Shown here: piece by piece, positions 16,763 through 24,540 of the stretch
How positions within the stretch are numbered: position 1 is the first letter of the stretch
How the letters are laid out: the number at the start of each line of letters is the position of its first letter
Assembly (NCBI GenBank): GCA_963824645.1
Contig: CAWGQC010000005.1
Span: 186,001 to 250,000 of the forward strand
From: Bog-756 sp963824645
GTDB lineage: Bacteria > Actinomycetota > Acidimicrobiia > Acidimicrobiales > RAAP-2
Reading direction: 5' to 3'
Length of the DNA stretch: 64,000 bases
Position numbers and translations under genes: made by a program
Notes under the pieces: generated by a model
Databases searched by the model: none
The model's input: the letters and a program-made list of their open reading frames with translations, nothing else
What the model was told of the DNA's origin: nothing

Positions 16763-16795
16763 CTGACAGCGAAGTCTCGTCGCTAGAGGTGTCAG
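16763..16795. terminator. Nested hairpin between convergent genes
   Basis: CTGACA (16763-16768) pairs with TGTCAG (16790-16795), with an inner GCGA/TCGC stem. It is placed between the converging pilin-like gene and dprA, but there is no T-tract. It could terminate either strand. Confidence 0.35.
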
Positions 16796-16811
16796 CCGAG
16801 TTGTCCGCAAG

Positions 16812-18167
16812 TCACGAGCATTCAAGATTTCGTGACCACCAGCCGGCTCCGGTCAGGAGGACGCCACTCTCAACCAAATGGTCGCATGCGGCGGCTGCCG
16901 CGGTGACCGAAAGATCCGTACGGATGAGAATCGTCTCGAAAGCGGTCGGCACGTCGTCCACTGCGTCCCACACGGCGCGCTCCTCCGGCGAGTTCTGAGG
17001 AGCGATCGGGGCTGTTCTCAGAGGCTTGGGATCAGGCCTCGTTCCGCTCTCCGATCTCGATGCCCCCGAACGGGACTTCAGCCTCTGGTTGCGATGAGCG
17101 GGACGGGCTGGACCAGCGGACCGGCGTGGTGCGAGGTCCGGACCCTCAATCGAGGCATCGCCGCCTCGACGGTCCGGCTGATTGACGGGGCCGGCGACCC
17201 CTATCGCCCGAGCCGAGCCCCTTCGGTCGCTATCGGGCGGCGACTGGGTGCCGAGGAGCTCGCGATGGCTCTCGCACTTGGCCGACCTGGCCAGCGACAC
17301 CGCGATAAGGACGTCCTCAGCGTCCCGCACCGGGGTGCATCCATCGACCAGTAGCCCGTTGGTCCCCTGCGATGCTCGACTCTTGACCGAACCGGGAACG
17401 GCACACACCGGAATCGAGCGGCGAGCCGCCGCCTCGGCGGTGTACAGGGACCCACCTCCATGGTGGCTCTCGACGACTACGACTACGTCGGACAGTGCAG
17501 CAATTATCCGATTGCGGGCAGGGAACACGCCCGGGTGAGGCTTCGTACCGAGTGCCGCCTCAGAAAAGACGGCTCCACGCGAGGCAACCCTGTCCCACAG
17601 TTCGCGATTCGTAGCTGGATAGACGGTGTCGAGGCCGGTCCCGACCACTGCCACCGGCGGGGCAGACGCAGCCCCACATCCTCGCAGGGCGCCGGCATGG
17701 GCCGCCCCGTCGATTCCCCGTGCTAAGCCCGAAACAACGATGACACCCGCGGCCGCCAAATCTGACGCCAACTCGGAGGCGACCTGACGCCCGTAAGGAG
17801 TAGCTGAGCGTGTGCCGACGATGGCCACCCGGGGAGCACCTTCCACCACGGAAGGGTCACCGCTGGCAAAGAGCACCGCCGGTGCTCCCGGATCGCCGAG
17901 CAGCATGCTTGGGTAGCCGGGTTCACCGGGTAATAGAACCAAGGCGTTGCCGCGGCTGTACCGTGACCAGACCTCGTCTATGTCGGTATTGGCCGCGCCG
18001 GAGGCGAACTTCCGCTCAGGATCGCCCGGATGGGCACCCGCCTGGACGGCTCTCCACGCCCGCACCGGATGGAACCCGTCGAGCAGCTTGGCCAAGCGGA
18101 CCGGCGTCATGGCCGGAAGACCGGCCAGGGCAGCGGCATAGGCACGCGCTTCTTCGTCGGCCTTCAT
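16812..18167 (-). CDS. dprA: DNA-processing protein DprA
   Basis: DprA binds incoming single-stranded DNA and loads RecA during transformation; it is widespread even in species not known to be competent. The 451-residue protein has an N-terminal SAM-like region, then the Rossmann-like DprA core: VAIVGTRSATPYGRQ, VVSGLARGIDGAAHAGAL, VAVVGTGLDTVYPATN, FPARNRIIAALSDVVVVVE and SLYTAEAAARRSIPVCAVPG. A C-terminal winged-helix region follows a disordered Pro/Arg-rich linker (about 310-390). It starts at an ATG overlapping the comM stop (ATGA), and the two are surely co-transcribed. The linker is longer than in most DprA. Confidence 0.95.
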   Translation of the reverse strand: MKADEEARAYAAALAGLPAMTPVRLAKLLDGFHPVRAWRAVQAGAHPGDPERKFASGAANTDIDEVWSRYSRGNALVLLPGEPGYPSMLLGDPGAPAVLFASGDPSVVEGAPRVAIVGTRSATPYGRQVASELASDLAAAGVIVVSGLARGIDGAAHAGALRGCGAASAPPVAVVGTGLDTVYPATNRELWDRVASRGAVFSEAALGTKPHPGVFPARNRIIAALSDVVVVVESHHGGGSLYTAEAAARRSIPVCAVPGSVKSRASQGTNGLLVDGCTPVRDAEDVLIAVSLARSAKCESHRELLGTQSPPDSDRRGSARAIGVAGPVNQPDRRGGDASIEGPDLAPRRSAGPARPAHRNQRLKSRSGASRSESGTRPDPKPLRTAPIAPQNSPEERAVWDAVDDVPTAFETILIRTDLSVTAAAAACDHLVESGVLLTGAGWWSRNLECS

Positions 18168-19738
18168 TCTCCCTGACCTCCGAGCAGGGTGTCCCGTCGG
18201 GAGCGCAGGAGCAACGCCTCTTGGACATGAATCTCGGACACTACCGTGGCCGCACCGTCCAGGTCCGCCAGCGTCCGCGCCAGACGGCGAACCCGGTCGT
18301 AGCCTCGAGCGCTCAATGAACCCGATCGGACGCGTCTCTCGATGATCTGGAGAGCGTCGGTAGTAAGGGAGACCTCCTCAAGTGCTCGTCCGGCGAGCTC
18401 GGCGTTGCTCAGCACGCCTCGGTGCGCCGCCAGCTGCCGTGCGGCCGCCACTCTCTTTGCCACTGTGGCCGTGCTTTCGGCAGGCCGACCACTCATGAGA
18501 TCGTCCGCTTCAGGCCGGTCCACCCTGATGGCGATGTCGAAACGATCGAGCAGCGGGGCCGACAGTCGTCGCCCGTACCGCTCTCGGGAGGAATCGCTGC
18601 AGCGGCAGGCGCCGGGGGTTCCGCCTTCACCACAGGGACAAGGGTTCATGGCGCTGACAAGCATGAAGCGGGCGGGAAAAGTAGCCGAGCCGCGGGATCG
18701 GCTGACCCTTACCTGCCCGTCCTCCAGAGGTTGACGCAGAGCTTCGAGAACGACGGCCGGGAACTCGCCCAGCTCATCAAGGAACAATGCCCCGCCATGG
18801 GCCAAGGTGATCTCGCCGGGTCGCATCCACGGCGTACCGCCTCCGATCATGGCCACGGGCGATGTCCCGTGATGAGGGGCACGAAACGGCGGACGGTCGA
18901 CCAAATCCTCCGGCGACAGCGGAAGACCCGCCACGGAGTGGATCCGGGTGACTTCGAGGGCGGTGCGCCTGTCCAGAGGCGGTAGGAGTCCAGCCAGGCG
19001 ATGGGCCAACATGGACTTTCCCGATCCGGGAGGACCGATCATCAGCAGATGGTGGCCACCGGCAGCAGCGACCTCCAGAGCTCGGCGGGCCAGGCGCTGA
19101 CCTCGGACGTCCGACAGATCCGAGGTAACGGGAGCAGATCCCCCGGGCCTCAACGAAGTGAGAGCTGTGCCTGCCCTGGAGTCGGCCAGTCTGCGAGCGG
19201 ATGGGAATCCTTTGCCATGGTGGTCGATCCAAGGATGGCGGCCCGACAGGTTTTCGAACAGTTCCTTCAGGGTCGACGCTGACCGCACGTCATTACCGGC
19301 GACCATTCGGGCTTCACCGACACATTCGGCAGCCACCACCATGTGGTGCTGGCTGAGGGCTTCCGCCAGTACCACGACCCCCGGAACCCCTCTCAGTGAA
19401 CCATCGAGGCCGAGCTCCCCCACAAACGCCATGTTCTGCACGGAACCCACATCCAGGTCCCCTGACGCCACTAGGAGCCCAATGGCAATGGGAAGATCCA
19501 AGCCCGCCCCGCCCTTCCGGACGCTCGATGGGGCCAAATTGACCGTGACCCTGCGCAAGGGCCAGGTCAGTCCGCTGGACAGAAGAGCGGCACGGACACG
19601 ATCGCGCGATTCGCGGACGGCTGCGTCGGGCAGGCCGACCACCGTGAACCCGGGGATCCCGTTGGAAACATGGACTTCGACAGAGACTGGTTGTCCCTCG
19701 ACGCCGATCAGCACGGCGGAGGGGATAGCGGCAATCAT
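18164..19738 (-). CDS. comM: ComM/YifB-family Mg-chelatase-like AAA+ ATPase
   Basis: A 524-residue protein of the YifB/ComM family, shown in Gram-negatives to be a hexameric helicase that extends recombination tracts in transformation. The N-terminal domain begins IAAIPSAVLIGVEGQPVSVE and includes IPGFTVVGLPDAAVRESRDR and VTVNLAPSSVRKGGAGLDLP. The AAA+ core has Walker A GPPGSGKSML, Walker B GALFLDELGEF and the family block NPCPCGEGGTPGACRCSDS with a Cys cluster. The C-terminal Mg-chelatase domain ends SARGYDRVRRLARTLADLDG. Start is an ATG with GGAG upstream. It is coupled to dprA, as in mycobacteria. Confidence 0.94.
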   Translation of the reverse strand: MIAAIPSAVLIGVEGQPVSVEVHVSNGIPGFTVVGLPDAAVRESRDRVRAALLSSGLTWPLRRVTVNLAPSSVRKGGAGLDLPIAIGLLVASGDLDVGSVQNMAFVGELGLDGSLRGVPGVVVLAEALSQHHMVVAAECVGEARMVAGNDVRSASTLKELFENLSGRHPWIDHHGKGFPSARRLADSRAGTALTSLRPGGSAPVTSDLSDVRGQRLARRALEVAAAGGHHLLMIGPPGSGKSMLAHRLAGLLPPLDRRTALEVTRIHSVAGLPLSPEDLVDRPPFRAPHHGTSPVAMIGGGTPWMRPGEITLAHGGALFLDELGEFPAVVLEALRQPLEDGQVRVSRSRGSATFPARFMLVSAMNPCPCGEGGTPGACRCSDSSRERYGRRLSAPLLDRFDIAIRVDRPEADDLMSGRPAESTATVAKRVAAARQLAAHRGVLSNAELAGRALEEVSLTTDALQIIERRVRSGSLSARGYDRVRRLARTLADLDGAATVVSEIHVQEALLLRSRRDTLLGGQGE

Positions 19739-20068
19739 GGAATCTCCGGTTGGCCTGGCTCGCTCAGGCGGAAACGCATCCCGTCTCCGCGTTTGAATCA
19801 GGGGTGGAGGGCGCCATTACTCAGGTGCGGATCGCCACTCGAAGCACCTCGGATCGTGACATTAGGGACCGGCTGTCACAGCCGGGGGTGGGGGCAGACG
19901 GGCGGTGCCAGATGCCCCTCTGAACACCGGACCAAGCCGGGGGCCACCCGGCTTATCGGATCAGCCTGGACCCAGAACCTGACGGTGCCTGAAACTCAGA
20001 CGGGTGCCCGAGCTCAGTGCGGCAATGGCAGCAGAACTGGCCCACATGGGAACCGAAGATTCCCACCG
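19739..20068. other. Intergenic region between comM and enoyl-CoA hydratase
   Basis: 330 bases without a recognisable gene. It should contain the comM-dprA promoter on the minus strand. A perfect 8-bp hairpin lies in its middle (listed separately). Confidence 0.4.
19934..19954 (-). terminator. Candidate terminator hairpin
   Basis: AAGCCGGG and CCCGGCTT form a perfect 8-bp stem with a 5-base loop, about 115 bases beyond the 3' end of the enoyl-CoA hydratase gene. There is no U-tract, so intrinsic termination is uncertain. Confidence 0.4.
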
Positions 20069-20863
20069 TTACCGACCTTTGAAATGCGGCTCCCTCTTCT
20101 GGGAGAAGGCGGCCAGAGCTTCCAAGGTGTCCGCTGTGCTGAAGTTGACCGCTTGCGAACGGGACTCCTCTTCGAGGGCCTGCTCCATCGAAAGGCTGAA
20201 CGAACTGTTCAACATCGATTTGGTCATCGACAGGGCCAATGGTGGGCCGGCGGCCAGACGGTCGGCCCACTCGCCCACGAAGCCGTCCAACTGATCGGCG
20301 GGAACCACGCGATTGACCAGCCCGAACTCGGCAGCCTGCTCGGCATCGATGATGTCAGCGAGGAAGGCCAACTCCTTGGCGCGATGGAGACCGATGAGGC
20401 GAGGCAGCAGCCACGAAGCACCGAAATCAATCGACAGCCCTCGTTTGGAGAATATCTGGGAGAAGCGGGCGGAGTCGGAAGCCACGATCAGATCACAACC
20501 CAGCGCCATGCTCATACCGGCCCCGGCGGCGATGCCGCCGACCTTAGCGATCGTGGGTTTGGGAAAGCGGTGTAGCCGAAGGGCTACGTCCCCGAGAGCG
20601 CGCATCTGGACGAGGAAGGGATCACCGGGCCGCCCAGCCACATTCGACGCTTCGCCCAGGTCGGCACCCGAGCAGAAGGCGTCTCCGGCACCGGTCAGGA
20701 CCATCACCCGGTCATGACGGTCGGTGGCCACATCATCAAAAGTGTCCAGGAGCTCGCGCCACATGGTGCCGTTGGCCGCATTCTTGCGCGCCGGACGGTT
20801 CATGGTGACGGTCACGACCCCGCCGGTGCGTTCCACGATCAGGGTCTCGAGCTCATTGGCCAT
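20069..20863 (-). CDS. Enoyl-CoA hydratase/isomerase family protein
   Basis: A 264-residue crotonase-fold protein. It has the acyl-CoA binding start VTVTMNRPARKNA, the oxyanion-hole segment GDAFCSGADLGEA, and the second conserved helix region KPTIAKVGGIAAGAGMSMAL with CDLIVASDSARF. It probably hydrates or isomerises an enoyl-CoA in fatty acid, sterol or branched-chain breakdown. The usual catalytic Glu positions are not obvious (the residue after GLSIDFG is Ala), so it may be an isomerase-like member rather than a canonical hydratase. It sits between comM and yraN, where mycobacteria carry other genes, and so looks like a local insertion into the conserved string. Confidence 0.88.
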   Translation of the reverse strand: MANELETLIVERTGGVVTVTMNRPARKNAANGTMWRELLDTFDDVATDRHDRVMVLTGAGDAFCSGADLGEASNVAGRPGDPFLVQMRALGDVALRLHRFPKPTIAKVGGIAAGAGMSMALGCDLIVASDSARFSQIFSKRGLSIDFGASWLLPRLIGLHRAKELAFLADIIDAEQAAEFGLVNRVVPADQLDGFVGEWADRLAAGPPLALSMTKSMLNSSFSLSMEQALEEESRSQAVNFSTADTLEALAAFSQKREPHFKGR

Positions 20864-20907
20864 CGGTGCAGCCTAAGTGATCACTGATTTACCCCTGTCT
20901 CGACGGG

Positions 20908-21363
20908 TCAGAAAGCGTCCTCTATGACTTCGACTCTTCCGCCAGTGATGCCTACCACGTCGAATCGAACCTCAACCCGGGTTCTGCCCGCCGCCGGAGT
21001 CAACTCCGAAAGCCACCGTGCCGCCAACCTACGGATCCGGCGCTGCTTGGCCGGCAACACCGATTCGATGCCCGTTCCGAACCGGTCGGTTGACCTGGTT
21101 TTGACCTCGCAGAAAGCGACCGTCCTCCCGCGACGAACGATGAGGTCGATCTCGCCCTCGCGTCGGCGCCAATTGCGCTCGAGGATCTCGTATCCGTCGT
21201 CTTCGTACCTCTTGGCGGCCAGGTCCTCGCCCTCCGCACCGAGAGTACGACGGCGATCCGCACCAGTCTGTCCGGGCTCCGCGCCAGCACCACCGGGCTC
21301 AGCCCCAGCACCACCGGAACGGGAGTTCGATCCCGAAGGGCGCTCCGGAGCGCCCGGGCTCAC
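20908..21363 (-). CDS. yraN: YraN/UPF0102 family endonuclease-like protein
   Basis: A 151-residue protein of the UPF0102 (YraN) family, a restriction-endonuclease-like fold of unproven cellular role, commonly beside comM and dprA. The core runs LGAEGEDLAAKRYEDDGY, ILERNWRRREGEIDLI, and VAFCEVKTRSTDRFG, with the Glu-Asp...Glu-x-Lys nuclease-type signature. A Gly/Pro/Ala-rich leader of about 35 residues precedes it. The GTG at 21363 overlaps the upstream gene's stop (GTGA) and has AGAAGGA eight bases before it, so I prefer it to longer versions starting inside the neighbour. Confidence 0.88.
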   Translation of the reverse strand: MSPGAPERPSGSNSRSGGAGAEPGGAGAEPGQTGADRRRTLGAEGEDLAAKRYEDDGYEILERNWRRREGEIDLIVRRGRTVAFCEVKTRSTDRFGTGIESVLPAKQRRIRRLAARWLSELTPAAGRTRVEVRFDVVGITGGRVEVIEDAF

Positions 21364-21653
21364 AGATCCTTCTCGGGGAGCCGTTCGATGTTGACGTCTC
21401 GGAAGGTCAGGATGCGCACCGTGGGTACGAAGCGGGCCGGACGGTACATGTCCCACACCCATGCATCATTGAGCACCACCTCGACACAGGCGGGCGTCGT
21501 ATCCGAGCGCACCGTCACCTGGACGTCATTGGCCAGATAGAACCGTCTTTCTGTCTCCACCACATAGGCGAACAGAGGCAGGACAGCGCGGTACTCCTGG
21601 ACCAGGGCAAGCTCGATCTCCGACTCGTAACGCTCGAGGTCCTCTTCGCTCAC
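21360..21653 (-). CDS. DUF2469 family protein
   Basis: A 97-residue actinobacterial protein matching DUF2469 (Mycobacterium Rv2901c type): SEEDLERYESEIELALVQEY, then FAYVVETERRFYLAND and DAWVWDMYRPARFVPTVRIL. Function unknown; conserved linkage to yraN and rplS is its main context. The open frame extends to 21719, but the GTG at 21653 gives the family N-terminus and has GGAG eight bases upstream. In mycobacteria rnhB and lepB lie between this gene and rplS; here only about 250 apparently non-coding bases do. Confidence 0.87.
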   Translation of the reverse strand: MSEEDLERYESEIELALVQEYRAVLPLFAYVVETERRFYLANDVQVTVRSDTTPACVEVVLNDAWVWDMYRPARFVPTVRILTFRDVNIERLPEKDL

Positions 21654-21907
21654 TCGACCGCTCCGAATGTCCGGCAGGTTCGAAGCCCCCCAGAAACGGC
21701 AGTCATCGGCAAGGGTCACTCATGCGGAACCCCGAAGGTTGGATCGGATATCCGATCTGAAGATTGCTCCGGGCAGGAGACCGCCCCGATGGACCCAGAG
21801 ACAATCGGGCCCTTGGCCACCGATCGGGGAAACATCGTCAATCAGGCTGGACACGAATCGGGCACGCTGCGCTTCGACGATTCCGGCGACAGGGATGCTG
21901 ACCCGCG

Positions 21908-22261
21908 TCAGGACCGGGCAGTCCTTCGCTCCTTGATCTTGGCGGCCTTACCGTGGCGGTCACGCAGGTAGTAGAGCTTGGCCCTCCGTACGTCCCCGAG
22001 TGAAACCACTTCCGTCTGAGCTATGACCGGCGAATGGACGGGAAAGGTCCGCTCGACGCCCACGCCGAAGCTGACCTTACGGACAGTGAAGGTCTCACGG
22101 ACCCCGGTCCCTTGCCGCTTGACCACTGCGCCCTGAAAGACCTGTACGCGCTCGCGGGAGCCCTCGACCACCCTTACGTGGACCTTGACGGTGTCTCCTG
22201 GACGAAAATCGGGAACGTCGTCCCGAAGGCTGTCCTGATCGATGATGTCGGTGGGATTCAT
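21908..22261 (-). CDS. rplS: 50S ribosomal protein L19
   Basis: L19 sits at the 30S-50S interface. The 117-residue protein shows the family pattern FRPGDTVKVHVRVVEGSRER, QVFQGAVVKRQGTGVRETFT, SFGVGVERTFPVHSP, and the basic C-terminus RAKLYYLRDRHGKAAKIKE. Full length, ATG start. It follows trmD in the standard rpsP-rimM-trmD-rplS order, with a 147-base gap. Confidence 0.96.
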   Translation of the reverse strand: MNPTDIIDQDSLRDDVPDFRPGDTVKVHVRVVEGSRERVQVFQGAVVKRQGTGVRETFTVRKVSFGVGVERTFPVHSPVIAQTEVVSLGDVRRAKLYYLRDRHGKAAKIKERRTARS

Positions 22262-22408
22262 AGGGCGCGTCTTTCAGTCTTGTGCGAACAATCCTCGCCG
22301 GGCGCCCACGCCCAGCCGTTCAGAAGCTGGGACCGGGAGACGGACCTCCTCGGTGGGCTTTCTGCCGTCCGACCGCGGGGAAACCGGCCGAACCGGCTCC
22401 TGCGAAGC

Positions 22409-23206
22409 TCACCCACTGTAGCCCTGATCGCGCACGAGACGCATCTCACCGTGGTCCTCCAGCAGGCTGACCTCCTCCGGGGACAGCCCTCCCCGCTCGA
22501 CGATCAGATCGGGGCGCTGGCGCATGGTCCGGGCCAGGGCCTGGGCCCGGCGCCAGCGGTCCACCCGGGCGTGGTCACCCGACAACAGGACCTCGGGAAC
22601 GGTCCAGCCCCGGAACGCCGCCGGGCGAGTGTACTGGGGATACTCCAGTAATCCGGCCGAAAAGCTCTCGTCTCCGGAGGACTGGTCGTTCCCGAGCACG
22701 CCGGGAACCAGGCGTACCACGGCCTCGATCACTACCAGTGCGGCGAGTTCGCCACCGGCGAGAACGAAGTCTCCGACCGATATCTCGGCGTCGACCAGAT
22801 GATCGGCCACCCGCTGGTCCACCCCCTCGTATCGTCCACAGAGAAGGGAGAACCCGGAGGTCTGGGCGAGCTCCTGGGCCAAACGCTGGTCGAAGCGGCG
22901 GCCGGAGGGGGACATCAGCACCAGGGGACGGGGCAGCCCTTCGGGCGTGGCGGCAGCGGCCTCCACCGCGTCGAACACGGGCTCGGGGCCGAGGACCATT
23001 CCTGCTCCCCCACCAAAAGGCGCATCATCCACCGACCGGTGGGGGTCGCGTGCCGCTGATCGCACGTCGTGGGTCCGCAGGTCCAGTTGGCCGCGGACCC
23101 GGGCCCGACCCAAAATGGAGGCGTCGGCGTAGTGCTCGATGACCTCGGGAAAAAGGGTGAAGACCTCGACACGTAGCGTCGGCGGCAGAGAGCGGGTGGG
23201 CAACAC
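22409..23206 (-). CDS. trmD: tRNA (guanine37-N1)-methyltransferase
   Basis: TrmD methylates G37 next to the anticodon using S-adenosylmethionine, preventing +1 frameshifts. The 265-residue protein has the SPOUT trefoil-knot pieces: VEVFTLFPEVIEHYADASIL, DDAPFGGGAGMVLGPEPV, LLCGRYEGVDQRV and EISVGDFVLAGGELAALVVI, with DESFSAGLLEYPQYTRPAAF in the C-terminal domain. It starts at a GTG two bases after the rimM stop. Full length. Confidence 0.96.
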   Translation of the reverse strand: MLPTRSLPPTLRVEVFTLFPEVIEHYADASILGRARVRGQLDLRTHDVRSAARDPHRSVDDAPFGGGAGMVLGPEPVFDAVEAAAATPEGLPRPLVLMSPSGRRFDQRLAQELAQTSGFSLLCGRYEGVDQRVADHLVDAEISVGDFVLAGGELAALVVIEAVVRLVPGVLGNDQSSGDESFSAGLLEYPQYTRPAAFRGWTVPEVLLSGDHARVDRWRRAQALARTMRQRPDLIVERGGLSPEEVSLLEDHGEMRLVRDQGYSG

Positions 23207-23208
23207 GG

Positions 23209-23748
23209 TCAGGACAGGTCGAGGAGGCCGTCGGGAATCTCCACCCTGACCCGACCCCCGTAGCTCCCCCCGACGACAAAGCGGAGGGGAATCATGGCCC
23301 CCCCGGCCAGGACGAGCAGGTCGCTGGCCGGATTGGCCTGAACGCTTTCGACGACACCCAGAACCTCGCCGGACACGCTCTCTACCTGCGAACCGATGAG
23401 CTCATGGATCCACAGGGCGTCCGGATCAGCCAGAGGCGGAGCGAACAGGCGCGCACCCCGGATGGCTTCAGCGTCGTCGATCCCCGAGAGCCCGTCAAAG
23501 GTCACGATGTAGCGCCCGAGGTGAGCGGAGGATCGCAGCACCACCAGATGGCGACCGGTTTCCGTGGTGAGGACCGATCCGGGTGCTACCCGCTCCTCCC
23601 GATTGGTGACCAAGCCGACGATGACGTCGCCCCGGAGACCGTGGGGCTTGGCGATGGTCCCGACCTCGAGCAGTGCCGAGAGATCAGGCGAAGAGAGATC
23701 ACGATCGCCTTCAGAGCCGCCTCCAGCATCAGGGGCGGGGCGGCCCAC
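23209..23748 (-). CDS. rimM: 16S rRNA processing protein RimM
   Basis: RimM is a 30S assembly factor that binds S19. The protein has the N-terminal barrel signature LEVGTIAKPHGLRGDVIVGL and the C-terminal PRC-barrel IHELIGSQVESVSGEVLGVV, ending in IPLRFV and VEIPDGLLDL. The frame is open far upstream through the preceding KH gene, so the start is uncertain. The GTG at 23748 gives 179 residues with a short Gly/Asp-rich leader and follows the KH gene by 13 bases. Codons before the RimM core offer no better ribosome site. Confidence 0.92.
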   Translation of the reverse strand: MGRPAPDAGGGSEGDRDLSSPDLSALLEVGTIAKPHGLRGDVIVGLVTNREERVAPGSVLTTETGRHLVVLRSSAHLGRYIVTFDGLSGIDDAEAIRGARLFAPPLADPDALWIHELIGSQVESVSGEVLGVVESVQANPASDLLVLAGGAMIPLRFVVGGSYGGRVRVEIPDGLLDLS

Positions 23749-23761
23749 TGGACCAGACAGA

Positions 23762-24100
23762 TCAGTCGTCGACGATGTCGACGCTGGTTTGAACCCCGTC
23801 GCGAGCACCGGCCGCGGCCACCACGGTGCGAATGGCCTGCGCCACCCGACCACGTCTACCGATGACCCGGCCCATGTCGTCGGGGGCCACGTGGATGCGG
23901 AAGCGGACGGTACTCCCCCGCTCCTCCGTATTGATGACAACGGCCGCCGGGTCCGAGGTGATCGAATTGACCAGATAGGTGACGACAGCCAGAGGCGTCC
24001 CCCCTGTGACCCGGTTTCCCAGGTCATCGTCGTCACGGCCATCAATCTCGTCCAGCGTATTGATGTCGTCGGGAGAGTCGAGGGTCAAATCGTCGGTCAC
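23762..24100 (-). CDS. khpA: KH-domain RNA-binding protein (KhpA-like)
   Basis: A small RNA-binding protein, 112 residues, with a type II KH domain. The GxxG loop appears as VIGRRGRVAQAIRTVV, followed by strands ending in SVDIVDD. In Gram-positives KhpA pairs with KhpB/Jag and affects cell-size control. Here an acidic N-terminal extension (about 40 residues, DDINTLDEIDGRDDDDLG) precedes the domain. The start is a GTG overlapping the rpsP stop (GTGA), implying translational coupling. The rpsP-KH-rimM-trmD order is the standard bacterial one. Confidence 0.9.
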   Translation of the reverse strand: MTDDLTLDSPDDINTLDEIDGRDDDDLGNRVTGGTPLAVVTYLVNSITSDPAAVVINTEERGSTVRFRIHVAPDDMGRVIGRRGRVAQAIRTVVAAAGARDGVQTSVDIVDD

Positions 24101-24383
24101 TTGGCCGCCTTGGCCGTGGCGAACTCGTCGAGGGCCCCTGATTGCTTCAGAAGCTTCTCGACCCGTTCGGTGGGCGTCGCCCCCTGGCTCAGCCACTTGA
24201 CGGCCTTGGCGTTGTCGATCTCCACCACGGCGTCTGGCTCAGCCAACGACTTGCCGCGGGGAGCGTACGTGCCCACTATCTCGATGAACCGCCCGTTCCG
24301 GGGCGAACGGCTGTCCGCCGCTACCAACCGATACGTCGGTTGCTTCTTTTTCCGATCCGCACGAGGCGGAGCTTTACGGCCAC
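24097..24383 (-). CDS. rpsP: 30S ribosomal protein S16, single-base frameshift near 5' end as given
   Basis: S16 is an early-assembling 30S protein. From the GTG at 24383, which has GAGGAG six bases upstream, translation begins MAVKLRLVRIGK, the canonical S16 N-terminus. It then loses frame at a run of five A (T5 at 24347-24351 on the plus strand). Adding one A gives KKKQPTYRLVAADSRSPRNG and continues to the normal end, 95 residues in all. As written, the body can only be read from an upstream GTG overlapping the ribosome site, yielding the non-family start MICGRKAPPRAD. A sequencing or assembly homopolymer error is much likelier than a real lesion in an essential gene. Confidence 0.92.
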
Positions 24384-24540
24384 AAATCACTCCTCTGCAT
24401 TCCTGCGCTCTTCTGATTCAGCCACCAGTCTCGCACCAATGCGAGGCTGCCGTGCCAAAGACCAGGCTGGGCGTCGACGGAGGCCCATTCCGGGACCACC
24501 TCGGCTACCTCCCGGGTCCCCCACGGGCCCTGGCTTCCTT

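Noticed and set aside
21720..21907. A 60-codon minus-strand frame ending just before the DUF2469 frame opens
   Set aside because: No standard start with a ribosome site at its beginning and no similarity to RNase HII or signal peptidase; too weak to report as a gene.
24097..24390. rpsP read as an intact gene with a novel N-terminus from the upstream GTG
   Set aside because: The canonical S16 start with a proper ribosome site exists in the next frame; a one-base run error explains both observations.
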